From Sphingobium terrigena (lineage in GTDB: Bacteria; Pseudomonadota; Alphaproteobacteria; Sphingomonadales; Sphingomonadaceae): DNA of 32,041 nucleotides. The notes below the pieces were generated by a model that worked only from the letters and a program-made list of their open reading frames with translations, searched no databases and was not told the origin of the DNA. How positions within the stretch are numbered: position 1 is the first letter of the stretch; each line of letters opens with the position of its first letter. The stretch covers positions 1 to 32,041 of the forward strand of contig NZ_QVRA01000035.1 of the NCBI RefSeq assembly GCF_003591655.1, in the 5' to 3' direction. Below are positions 15,183 through 23,395 of the stretch, in pieces. A program made the position numbers and the translations under genes.

Positions 15183-16969
15183 AACACGTCGTCTTCCAGC
15201 GCCATCAGCGACTTCTTGCCCGCCTTGATCGCCAGGAAGCTGGCGGTCGCCTGAGGCAGGATACGCTCGAAGAAGAACGTCGCCGTCTTGATCTTGGCAT
15301 CGTAGAAGCGCTTGTCCTCGCTGCCGAAGAAGAGCTGCAAGCCTGCGATCTTGGTCGCCTTGGCAAAGCAATAGCCCATGGCCACCAGGCCCATCAGACG
15401 CAGATAGTCCGCCGACGCCGCGCCCGCCTCTTCGGGATCCTTGAGCGCCCGCTGCGCGACCGTGGCCGTCGAAAGCTGCAGCGCCCCGAACGCCTTGGCG
15501 AGCGCCTCGATCATCGGCTTCATCGGTCCGTCGACGTTGTTTTCCTCGATGAAAGCCGACACCGGATGGAAGAAGCTGCGCAGATAGCGGCCCATATGGG
15601 CGCCGAGCTTGCGGCCGACGAGATCGAGCGCCTGAACGCCGTTCGTCCCCTCATAGATCATGGTGATCCGGGCATCGCGGGCATATTGCTCGACGCCGCT
15701 TTCGCGGATGTAGCCGTGGCCACCATAGCATTGGACCGCAAGGTTCGCGCTGTCGAACGCAAGGTCGGTGAAGAGCGCTTTGACGACGGGGGTCATGAGC
15801 GCAATGAAGTCACTCGCACGCTGGCGCACTTCGGGTTCGGGAGAATGTTTTTCCGCGTCCAGGGCGCGCGAGACCCAGGCCGAGAGCGCCCGGCATCCCT
15901 CATTATAAGCCCGCATCGTCATCAACATGCGGCGAACATCGGGGTGAACGATGATCGGATCGGCTGCCTGATCGGGATATTTGGGTCCCGAGAGCGCCCG
16001 ACCCTGAATACGATCTTTCGCATACCAGGCCGCCGCCTGATACGCCGCCTCGCCCACACCCAGGCCCTGGATGCCGACGGAGACACGCTCCGTGTTCATC
16101 ATCGTGAACATGGCGGCCATGCCCTTGCCAGGCTCACCGACGATCCAGCCGATCGAATCATCGAAGTTCATCTGGCACGTCGCCGACGCCTTGAGACCCA
16201 TCTTGTGCTCGATCGCGGCGCAGGCGACGCCGTTCGATTGACCGGGAGTACCGTCCTCCCTGGGCAGATATTTGGGGACGAGAAACAAGCTGATGCCCTT
16301 CACGCCCTTGGGGGCGTCGGGCAGGCGGGCGAGCACGAGATGGATGATATTCTCGGTCAGGTCATGCTCACCGGCGGAGATGAAGATCTTGGAGCCGGTG
16401 ACCTTGTAGCTGCCATCGCCCTGCGGGACCGCGCGGCTGCGCAGGAGCCCGAGATCGGTACCGCAATGAGGCTCGGTCAGGCACATCGTGCCGGACCACT
16501 GGCCGCTCACCATCTTGGGCAGGTAGGCCTGCTTGAGCGCGTCACTGCCATGGCCCTCGATCGCAGTGGTGGCACCATGGGTGAGGCCCGGGTAGAGGCC
16601 GAAGGAGAGGTTGGACGAGCAGATCATCTCCTCGACCAGCTTGTTGACCGCTTCCGGCAGCCCCTGCCCACCCCATTCCGGATCGGATGCGAGCGCGGTC
16701 CAGCCACCTTCGGCGAACTGCTTATAGGCTTCGGGGAACCCCGCCGGCGTCCGCACGACGCCGTTTTCCAGATGACACCCCTCCTCGTCGCCCGACCGGT
16801 TGATCGGCAACAGGACGTCGCGACAGAAGCGCGCCGCCTCCTCGAGGATCGCATCGGTGAGATCCGGTGTGAACTCCGACAGCGCGGGAATATCCCCGAA
16901 GCCGTCATCGGCATGGAGTTCGTTGAGCACGAAGCGCATGTCGCGCAACGGGGCGTCATAGACTTGCAT
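15179..16969 (-). CDS. fadE: Acyl-CoA dehydrogenase (long FadE-type, about 600 residues)
   Basis: 596 residues, matching the long acyl-CoA dehydrogenases found with FadN/FadA (Bacillus FadE is of similar size). Order: N-terminal segment (MQVYDAPLRDMRFVLNEL), helical N domain (FPEAYKQFAEGGWTALASDPEWGGQGLP), beta domain (GTMCLTEPHCGTDLGLLRSRA and YKVTGSKIFISAGEHDL), C helical domain (ERVSVGIQGLGVGEAAYQ and LAVQCYGGHGYIRE), catalytic Glu in ARITMIYEGTNGVQALDLVG, and an extra C-terminal domain. It introduces the 2,3-double bond in acyl-CoA using FAD and passes electrons to ETF. ATG 16969 follows AGGAGAT; upstream TTG in frame was rejected. 45 bases separate it from the preceding gene. Substrate chain length is not readable. 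Confidence 0.94.
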   Translation of the reverse strand: MQVYDAPLRDMRFVLNELHADDGFGDIPALSEFTPDLTDAILEEAARFCRDVLLPINRSGDEEGCHLENGVVRTPAGFPEAYKQFAEGGWTALASDPEWGGQGLPEAVNKLVEEMICSSNLSFGLYPGLTHGATTAIEGHGSDALKQAYLPKMVSGQWSGTMCLTEPHCGTDLGLLRSRAVPQGDGSYKVTGSKIFISAGEHDLTENIIHLVLARLPDAPKGVKGISLFLVPKYLPREDGTPGQSNGVACAAIEHKMGLKASATCQMNFDDSIGWIVGEPGKGMAAMFTMMNTERVSVGIQGLGVGEAAYQAAAWYAKDRIQGRALSGPKYPDQAADPIIVHPDVRRMLMTMRAYNEGCRALSAWVSRALDAEKHSPEPEVRQRASDFIALMTPVVKALFTDLAFDSANLAVQCYGGHGYIRESGVEQYARDARITMIYEGTNGVQALDLVGRKLGAHMGRYLRSFFHPVSAFIEENNVDGPMKPMIEALAKAFGALQLSTATVAQRALKDPEEAGAASADYLRLMGLVAMGYCFAKATKIAGLQLFFGSEDKRFYDAKIKTATFFFERILPQATASFLAIKAGKKSLMALEDDVF

Positions 16970-17014
16970 ATTTATATCTCCTGACCGGTCGGCCATCCGG
17001 CCGCCGGCCGCCAA

Positions 17015-19366
17015 TCAGTTACGCAGCGGCTTGCCGGTGACGAGCATCTGCTCGACGCGCGCCTGGGTCCGCGGGTCGCGCACCAGTTGCATGAAGGCCT
17101 TGCGCTCGAGCGCCAGCAGATCCTCTTCGGTCACGATGTCGATGAGATCCTTCTCGCCGCCCGTCAGGACGTCGGCGAGCGCGCCGGATACGACACCATC
17201 GTAAGATGTGGCGAGGCCACGGGCCTGGAAGCCTTCGACAGCCATCGAAAGAGCGGACTTGCCTCCCGCGCCAGGCAAGCGGAATTCCGGAGCCACAGGC
17301 GGTTTGTAACCGTCGGCCAGTTCCAGTGCCTTCGCCTTGGCGTCCGCCAGCAGACGGTCCCGGTTCATCGTAATGCCGTCCGAGGGACGCAGGAAGCCAT
17401 GCTCCTTCGCCTCGGCGGCCGACTTTGCCACAGTGGCTGTCGATACCGTCTCGAAGACCTTGGCTACGGCCGGCATCGGCCCCTTGGGCATGCCGGGACT
17501 GGAGCGCCAGCGATCGATCATTTCACCGCATCCGCCCCAGCCAGGGATCAGACCCACGCCGCACTCGACCAGACCCACATAGCTTTCGGCATGGGCCTGC
17601 ACGGCATCACTGTTGAGCAGGATCTCGCAACCGCCGCCCAATGCCATGCCGGCCGGAGCGCTCACGACCGGGAACAGCGCATATTTGAGCGCCTTGTAGG
17701 CCTGCTGCCCGCCCGCGACGAGCTTTTCGATCTCGCCCCATGCCGCGATGTTCAGTGCGAACAGAGCAAGACCGAGATTGGCGCCGGCGGAGAAATTGCT
17801 GCCCTCATTATAGACGACGAGCGCCTTGAACTTGTCCTGCACGACCGGGATCGCCTGACCGATCAGCTTCATCACATCGCCGTCGAGCGCGTTCATCTTG
17901 CCGGTGAACTCAAGGCAGGCAACGCCGTCGCCGACATCCCAGAGTGCCGCCGAACCATTTTTGAGGATCGGCTGGCTATGGAGCTTGATGTCTTCCAGCA
18001 GCAGCACGCCCTCGGGCCGCACGACATCATGATAGTCGCCGGCGGCATCGAGATATTGCCGACGGCCGTCCTGCACCCGGTAGAAAGGCCGATCTCCGGC
18101 TACCTTGAGGATCGCGGGAACATCCCGCCCCTCGGCGGCCAGCCGTTCGGCGAGCTTGCCCGGCCCGAGGCGATCGATCAGTTCGAACGGCCCGAACTTC
18201 CAGTTGTAGCCGAGCTTCATCGCGTCATCGATGCCGACGATGTTGTCCGCAGCTTCACCGACCAGACTCGCGGCATAGGAAAGAACCTTGCCGAGAATTT
18301 CCCAGGCATAGGCGCCGACCTTGCCGGGCGCAGCAACCAATGCTGCCAGGTCCTTCTCGGCCCGGCCCGGCAAGGAAGCCGGCTTCACCGATACGCGATA
18401 TTCGCCGGTCGCGAGATCGAGCGCTTTCTTGGTCTTCGTCGCCTTGTCGAACGCGTAGAAACCGCCCTTGCCCTTCCGCCCGGTAAAGCCTTCCGCGATC
18501 ATCCTGTCGACGAGCGGCATCGGCCTCACCGTGTCGAAATAGGCGTCACCTGCCGGCAGCGTCGAGGACAGGCTCTTCGTGAGCAGCGGCATGAGGTCGA
18601 CGCCAACGAGATCGACAAGGCCGAAAATGCCGGTCTTGGGCACGCCCATCGGCTTTCCGCCGATCTGGTCGGCTTCCTCCACCGTCAGCCCCTGGTCCAT
18701 CGCGGCATTGATCGCGACGGCCAGCCAGTAGGTACCGATGCGATTGGCGATGAAGCCCGGCGTGTCCCGCGCCGGCACGATGCGCTTGCCGAGCTTTCGA
18801 TCGACGAAATCCGAGACGCGCCTCGCCACAGCCGTATCAGTGTCGGGGCCGGTCACGATTTCGATGAGCCGCATGTAGCGCGGCGGATTGAAGAAATGGG
18901 TGATCAGGAAGTCCTGTTTGAACTGATCGTCCCGCCCCTCGACCAGATGGCCAAGCGGAATCGTCGAGGTATTGGACGATACCGCCGTGCCCGGACGCTT
19001 GAGCTGCTCGAGCTTGGCGTAGAGCGCCTGCTTGATGTCGAGCCGTTCGACGATCGCCTCGACGATCCAGTCGCATTCGGCCACCCGCTCGAGATGGTCG
19101 TCGATATTGCCCGTTTCAACGAGCTTCGCCGCAGCCTTCGACATGAAGGGCGCCGGATCGGTCTTCAGCATCTTCGCGACCGCACCCTTCGCCACGGCGT
19201 CACGATCGCCGCCCTCCTTGGGCACGATATCGAGCAGCAGCACCGGCACGCCGGCATTGGCGACCTGCGCTGCGATGCCGGCGCCCATGACGCCTGCGCC
19301 GATCACGCAGACCTTTTTGATGGTTTCCGGCGGGGCGCCGACTGGCTTGATGGCCTGCTCGCTCAT
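17015..19366 (-). CDS. fadN: 3-hydroxyacyl-CoA dehydrogenase / enoyl-CoA hydratase, FadN type
   Basis: 783 residues with the dehydrogenase domain first and the crotonase domain last. This is the FadN order, opposite to FadB/FadJ. Residues 20-32 give the NAD fold VCVIGAGVMGAGIA. Dehydrogenase catalysis and lock residues follow in LITHFFNPPRYMRLIEIV and DTPGFIANRIGTYW. The crotonase half shows FSAGANLGLALFALN and MALGGGCEILLNSDAVQ, with catalytic Glu in VGLVECGVGLIPGWGG. It hydrates trans-2-enoyl-CoA and oxidises the 3-hydroxyacyl-CoA. The start at 19366 gives an ATGA overlap with the thiolase stop, so translation is coupled. A longer in-frame extension was rejected because it lies inside the thiolase gene. 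Confidence 0.94.
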   Translation of the reverse strand: MSEQAIKPVGAPPETIKKVCVIGAGVMGAGIAAQVANAGVPVLLLDIVPKEGGDRDAVAKGAVAKMLKTDPAPFMSKAAAKLVETGNIDDHLERVAECDWIVEAIVERLDIKQALYAKLEQLKRPGTAVSSNTSTIPLGHLVEGRDDQFKQDFLITHFFNPPRYMRLIEIVTGPDTDTAVARRVSDFVDRKLGKRIVPARDTPGFIANRIGTYWLAVAINAAMDQGLTVEEADQIGGKPMGVPKTGIFGLVDLVGVDLMPLLTKSLSSTLPAGDAYFDTVRPMPLVDRMIAEGFTGRKGKGGFYAFDKATKTKKALDLATGEYRVSVKPASLPGRAEKDLAALVAAPGKVGAYAWEILGKVLSYAASLVGEAADNIVGIDDAMKLGYNWKFGPFELIDRLGPGKLAERLAAEGRDVPAILKVAGDRPFYRVQDGRRQYLDAAGDYHDVVRPEGVLLLEDIKLHSQPILKNGSAALWDVGDGVACLEFTGKMNALDGDVMKLIGQAIPVVQDKFKALVVYNEGSNFSAGANLGLALFALNIAAWGEIEKLVAGGQQAYKALKYALFPVVSAPAGMALGGGCEILLNSDAVQAHAESYVGLVECGVGLIPGWGGCGEMIDRWRSSPGMPKGPMPAVAKVFETVSTATVAKSAAEAKEHGFLRPSDGITMNRDRLLADAKAKALELADGYKPPVAPEFRLPGAGGKSALSMAVEGFQARGLATSYDGVVSGALADVLTGGEKDLIDIVTEEDLLALERKAFMQLVRDPRTQARVEQMLVTGKPLRN

Positions 19367-20499
19367 TCCGCCGCCTCCAGCACGGTGGCGATGCCCTGAC
19401 CGCCGCCGATGCACTGGGTGGCAAGCGCATAGCTGCCGCCTTCGCGCTTCAGCAGAGCCGCGGCCTTGCCCACGATCCGCGCACCGGTCGCCCCCAGAGG
19501 GTGGCCTATCGCGATGGCGCCGCCGTCCAGATTGACCTTCGACTGGTCAAGCCCCAGGTCGCTGATGCAGGCCAGTGACTGGCTCGCAAAGGCTTCGTTG
19601 AGCTCGACAACGTCAAGCTGGTCCACACTGAGCCCCGCCCGCTGCAGCGCCTTGCGCGAGGCCTCGACCGGTCCGATGCCCATGATCTCCGGCTGGCAGC
19701 CAGAGACAGCAACCGACTTGATGCGGGCAAGGATCGGCAGTCCATGCGCGCGCGCATAATCCTCGCTCGTGACCAGGATTGCGCTTGCGCCATCGGTCAG
19801 CGGCGAGGACGTTCCCGCCGTTACCGTGCCGTCCTGGCTGAAGGCCGGCTTCAGCCCGGCGAGGGTTTCCGTCGTCGTGCCGGCACGCGGCGTGCCATCC
19901 TTGTCGACCACGCCCGCCTTGGTCGTGATCGGCACGATCTCGGCCTCGAGCTTGCCGGCCGCGATAGCCGCGGCCGCCTTGTCCTGACTGGCGACCGCAA
20001 AGGCTTCCTGCTGGGCACGGGTGATCTGATATTTGGTCGCGATATTCTCCGCCGTGTCGCCCATGCCCATATAGGCGGCGCTCTTCTTCGCGAGCTCGGG
20101 GTTCGGCAGCGGATTGAACCCCATCATCGGCACGCGGCTCATCGACTCCACGCCCGCGCAGATGAAGGCCTCGCCGGCGCCAAGCTGAATCTGGCCCGCA
20201 GCGATGTGGACCGAGCTCATCGACGATCCGCAGAAGCGATTAACGGTCATGCCGCCGACAGAGAGCGGCAGGTCGGCGAGAAGACCGATAAGGCGCGCGA
20301 TGTTGAAGCCCTGCTCGCCTTCAGGAAAAGCGCAGCCCAGCACGATATCCTCGATATCTTCGGCCTTCACGCCGGTCTGCTGAATCAGTCCGCGAATGAC
20401 CTGAGCGGCCAGATCGTCAGGGCGGACGCGCGCCAGCGCGCCCTTGCCTGCCAGGTGAAAGGGGGACCGGGCATAGCCCGCAACAACCACATTACGCAT
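19363..20499 (-). CDS. fadA: Acetyl-CoA acyltransferase (3-ketoacyl-CoA thiolase)
   Basis: 378 residues, standard thiolase. Catalytic Cys90 (VNRFCGSSMSSVH), His333 in AIAIGHPLGATGARI, Cys363 in TQCIGGGQG, and the VVELNEAFASQSL motif. It cleaves 3-ketoacyl-CoA with CoA to acetyl-CoA and a shortened acyl-CoA. It is the first gene of the minus-strand lipid operon. I prefer ATG 20499, which follows GGAGAGG at good spacing and begins MRNVVVAGYARSPF as thiolases do. An in-frame ATG at 20529 has no ribosome site. Biosynthetic and degradative thiolases look alike, but the operon (FadN, FadE, ETF) supports degradation. Confidence 0.94.
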   Translation of the reverse strand: MRNVVVAGYARSPFHLAGKGALARVRPDDLAAQVIRGLIQQTGVKAEDIEDIVLGCAFPEGEQGFNIARLIGLLADLPLSVGGMTVNRFCGSSMSSVHIAAGQIQLGAGEAFICAGVESMSRVPMMGFNPLPNPELAKKSAAYMGMGDTAENIATKYQITRAQQEAFAVASQDKAAAAIAAGKLEAEIVPITTKAGVVDKDGTPRAGTTTETLAGLKPAFSQDGTVTAGTSSPLTDGASAILVTSEDYARAHGLPILARIKSVAVSGCQPEIMGIGPVEASRKALQRAGLSVDQLDVVELNEAFASQSLACISDLGLDQSKVNLDGGAIAIGHPLGATGARIVGKAAALLKREGGSYALATQCIGGGQGIATVLEAAE

Positions 20500-20553
20500 C
20501 GATGATAGCCTCTCCAGGGAATCGGACATCTGATTACCTAATGGTGCGTGAAA

Positions 20554-20567
20554 TGACGTTTACGTCA
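20554..20567. promoter_or_regulatory. Palindromic operator upstream of the fad operon
   Basis: Perfect arms TGACGT and ACGTCA around TT, 54 bases upstream of the thiolase ATG. On the minus strand it contains TTGACG, which could serve as a -35 box. ACGT-core palindromes are reported for LiuR-type MerR regulators of acyl-CoA catabolism, and such a MerR gene lies at 25130-25609. An imperfect relative (CGACGCTAACGTCAAC) occurs at 21033-21049. The remaining 20530-20780 holds no gene. Confidence 0.5.
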
Positions 20568-20780
20568 ACTAAAATCTTGGCACTCTTCTCACGCCGTCGA
20601 GGGAATCGTCATGCACCGGTTCCCGGGAGGCTTGATATCGGAGGTCTTGGCCGAGGAACGTACGGATGCTCGCCAGTGAAAAACCGCGCACTCTCATCCC
20701 GGCGATGATGCTCGCGCCCGTCTTATCGACGGCTGCGCCTCTCCCCAAGCGCCACTGCACCTGTTTTCGAAGGCGCACAC

Positions 20781-21425
20781 ATGCGATTTTCTGAGCATCC
20801 CCTCCGGCGTCAGATCGTCGGCGAAATGCATCTGCGCCGTTTTCCTGCACTCGAATTGCCCGCCATGGCATTTCAGACGGTTCGCCTGGTCGATGAGAAT
20901 GACCGGGAGAAGGAATGGCTGATCCTGCAGCAGCGATGTGCCTCTGGACTCGATCGCAACCTGCGCCACCTGGAAACGGAGTGGTCCGCCAACGGGCGGC
21001 TGGCCTGGGAAAGGCACAGTGAAGCGGTCACCACGACGCTAACGTCAACCTCGGTCAGCGCGGACGCGCAGTTCTGGTCTGCTCCCGACGTCGGCCCCTT
21101 CAGTGATACCTTGCAGTGGATGGAAACGCTGCCGGGCCTGGTCATCCGCGCAACCCACATCGTCGTTGTGGCGAACGATAGCTACGCCGAGCCGGTTGTC
21201 GATCGGGCCGACTTCCATCCGGGCCATCTCGTCTCCTGCATCATCGGGGATAGCGTCCGGATCTGGAGCGACTTTCGCATTCACGCCGGCGGCCACGGGC
21301 GCCTGGTCGTTGCCGCGAACGGGGCGGCTGACGGCGAAGTGTCGCGTTCCATCCAGCGCATTCAGGAACTGGGCAATTATCGCAATCTTTCCTTGCTTGA
21401 AGGCACGCACAGATCAATAGCTTGA
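20781..21425 (+). pseudogene. DUF3422 family protein, truncated to its N-terminal half
   Basis: 214 residues beginning MRFSEHPLRRQIVGEMHLRRFPALELPA, a clear DUF3422 start, followed by WERHSEAVTTTLT and VSCIIGDSVRIWSDFRIHAGGHGRLVVAANG, also family hallmarks. Full-length members are about 400-430 residues with a membrane-associated C-terminal half. Here the frame reaches the conserved IQELGNYRNLSLLE segment (usually a YR.MALL motif) and stops shortly after (THRSIA). The following 200 bases do not resemble the missing half in any frame I could read. It therefore appears to be a 3'-truncated remnant. No obvious ribosome site precedes ATG 20781. The family's function is unknown. Confidence 0.65.
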
Positions 21426-21531
21426 CGGCGTCACACACGAACACGCCCGAACCCTGACGACGGGGCCAGCAGCGCCTGACCCCTCCAATTCGCACACAAC
21501 CTAATAGGCATTTTGATGACGCATTGAGCTA

Positions 21532-21550
21532 TTGACTTACCTATACGTCA
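21532..21550 (+). promoter_or_regulatory. Possible promoter/operator upstream of the DUF2147-fadL-fadD-merR operon
   Basis: TTGAC, eight bases, ACGTCA: the two half-sites of the fad-operon palindrome, more widely spaced, with TTGACT as a -35 candidate. It lies about 90 bases upstream of the DUF2147 ATG. No good -10 at normal spacing was found, so this is tentative. The rest of 21426-21636 is gene-less. Confidence 0.3.
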
Positions 21551-21636
21551 TTGAGATGGTTATGGGACGCTGATTTGCCGCATATTGGCTCCAGACGTGA
21601 AACAGACGGTCGCCTGAAGGCGCGCGGAGAGGAACA

Positions 21637-22041
21637 ATGTCGATCATTCTGACACTACTGGCTTCGAGCACTGCATTGCCCGCCGACACCGTTGTCGGTC
21701 GCTGGCAAACCGAGAGCCGTCATGGCGTCGTGGAAATCACCCGCTGCGGGCAATCGATCTGCGGTGCCTTGATCAGTTCCGACGGGATCAAAGCCAACCC
21801 CGAACTACGTGACGAAAAGAACAAGACCGCTGCGTTGCGCGGTCGTCCGCTTCGTGGATTGCAGATTCTGCAGGGTTTTACGTGGAAGTCGGGCAGTTGG
21901 TCGGGTGGTTCCATCTACAACGCTGAGGATGGCGGTACATACAGCGCGACGGTCACGTTAGCCGATCGGGATCATTTGCGCCTCAAGGGCTGCATCGTCT
22001 GGCCCCTGTGCAAGACGCAGACATGGACGCGCCTCCGATAA
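21637..22041 (+). CDS. DUF2147 family periplasmic protein (canonical copy)
   Basis: 134 residues. A short signal peptide (SIILTLLASSTALPA) is followed by a canonical DUF2147 domain: VVGRWQTESRHGVVEITRCGQSICG, IYNAEDGGTYSATVTLADRDHLRLKGC, and the closing WPLCKTQTWTRLR. The fold is small and beta-rich (lipocalin-like); the molecular role is not established. Good ribosome site (GGAGAGG) before ATG 21637. It is 32 bases ahead of the fadL start, so it is the first gene of the fadL-fadD-merR operon. The product would be in the periplasm or outer envelope, between FadL in the outer membrane and FadD at the inner membrane. Confidence 0.87.
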   Translation: MSIILTLLASSTALPADTVVGRWQTESRHGVVEITRCGQSICGALISSDGIKANPELRDEKNKTAALRGRPLRGLQILQGFTWKSGSWSGGSIYNAEDGGTYSATVTLADRDHLRLKGCIVWPLCKTQTWTRLR

Positions 22042-22073
22042 GCACGAGGAATTTGACAATCACGAAAGGGGAG

Positions 22074-23381
22074 ATGGGCGTGGCAGGCAAAAATTGGAAA
22101 GTTGGGATCGCAACATCGGCCGTGGCGGCTGGATTGCTCGCGCCGCAAGCCGCGAGCGCGCAGGCCTTTTACCTTCAGGAACAATCGTCCAGAGGTGCCG
22201 GACGAGCCTTTTCGGGCGAGGTCGCCGACCAGGGCGTACAGTCCCTCTGGTGGAATCCGGCTGCGATCGCAGGCATGGAAGGAGTCGATGCCCACCAGGC
22301 CGTAAGCGTAATCCTTCCCAAAGGGTCGGTTGACAATGTCAACACGCTCATTGTCCGTCCCGGGCAGTCGGCTGCGGCTGTAGGCGGGAGCCAACGCTCT
22401 CGTGATCCGATCAATAATGGCGTACTACCCTCCGGCGCGATAGCCGTCGGCCTGACATCACGGCTCGCTTTGGGGCTGACCGTCGCCTCCCCTTATAGCT
22501 TCACAACCAATTATGATGCCGACAGCTGGGCACGGTATAGCGCCGACAAGACCAAGCTGCGAACATACGACATCCAGCCATCGATCGCCTACCTCGTTAC
22601 GCCAAATCTCAGCATCGGCGCCGCGCTTAATATCGAATATGCCGACGCATCATTGTCCAACTATCTGCCGAACCTATCGCCTCTTCTCGCCGACGGCCAC
22701 CAGGAGCTGAAAGGCAATGGTTGGGATCTTGGCTGGTCGGCCGGGCTGCAATATCGCGCCGGCCCCATGCAACTGGGCGCCAGCTACAAGTCGAGCGTGA
22801 AGCATAATCTCGACGGTTCGGTGACGACGACCGGTCTTCTTGGTCCGCTCGCCGGGCAAAACAGCGTAGTGAATGCAAACGCCACGTTCGAGACCCCCTG
22901 GCAGGCGATCTTCGGAGCGCGCGTGGCGGTGTCGCCCAAGGTCACCCTCAACGGTCAGGTGACCCGCATGGGTTGGTCGAAATTCGACGCTATCCGGCTC
23001 GGCGCGCCGCTCAACGTTTCAATCCCGGAAAATTACCGGGACACTTGGAGCTTCGCAGGCGGCATCGATTACGCGGTCACACCAGCCTGGACCGTTCGTG
23101 CCGGCGTTCAACACGCCCAGACCCCGACGCGCAACGGCAATCGGGACGCTCGAGTGCCTGACAGCAACCGTTGGAATTTCGCTGCCGGCACAAGCTATGC
23201 CGTGTCTTCCCGGTTCACGCTCGATGCGGGCGCAGCGTATATTACGTTCAAGGATACGACTATTGATCGCACGACAGCGGCCTATGCCGGCACGGCCGTG
23301 CAGACGCCGATCCTGATGGACGGCAAGCTCGAGGACGCGCACGCCGTCGTGCTGTCACTCGGCGGACGTTTCCACTTCTGA
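22074..23381 (+). CDS. fadL: FadL/OmpP1 family outer-membrane long-chain fatty acid transporter
   Basis: About 435 residues. Signal peptide (KVGIATSAVAAGLLAPQAASA, cut before QAFYLQE), then the FadL N-terminal plug region: QSSRGAGRAFSGEVADQGVQSLWWNPAAIAGM, where the NPA motif is diagnostic. A beta-barrel rich in alternating residues follows, ending in the aromatic outer-membrane signal GGRFHF. It passes hydrophobic compounds (fatty acids, some hydrocarbons) across the outer membrane. AAAGGGGAG lies directly against ATG 22074, so GTG 22080 with eight-base spacing may be the true start. A longer in-frame start at 22008 inside the upstream gene is unlikely. The stop overlaps the first possible fadD ATG. 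Confidence 0.92.
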   Translation: MGVAGKNWKVGIATSAVAAGLLAPQAASAQAFYLQEQSSRGAGRAFSGEVADQGVQSLWWNPAAIAGMEGVDAHQAVSVILPKGSVDNVNTLIVRPGQSAAAVGGSQRSRDPINNGVLPSGAIAVGLTSRLALGLTVASPYSFTTNYDADSWARYSADKTKLRTYDIQPSIAYLVTPNLSIGAALNIEYADASLSNYLPNLSPLLADGHQELKGNGWDLGWSAGLQYRAGPMQLGASYKSSVKHNLDGSVTTTGLLGPLAGQNSVVNANATFETPWQAIFGARVAVSPKVTLNGQVTRMGWSKFDAIRLGAPLNVSIPENYRDTWSFAGGIDYAVTPAWTVRAGVQHAQTPTRNGNRDARVPDSNRWNFAAGTSYAVSSRFTLDAGAAYITFKDTTIDRTTAAYAGTAVQTPILMDGKLEDAHAVVLSLGGRFHF

Positions 23382-23395
23382 TGCTGGAGATCGCC

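Noticed and set aside
17087..19399. Very long open frame (770 codons) antisense to the FadN gene
   Set aside because: High-GC codon bias opens the opposite strand. It has no recognisable domain or ribosome site, while the sense frame is a textbook enzyme. The same applies to the long plus-strand frames at 15167-16984, 12614-14282, 8898-10055 and 4437-6903.
21033..21049. Third copy of the fad-operon palindrome inside the DUF3422 remnant
   Set aside because: It agrees at about 13 of 16 positions but lies within coding sequence and is not placed as a promoter; mentioned only as a weak relative.
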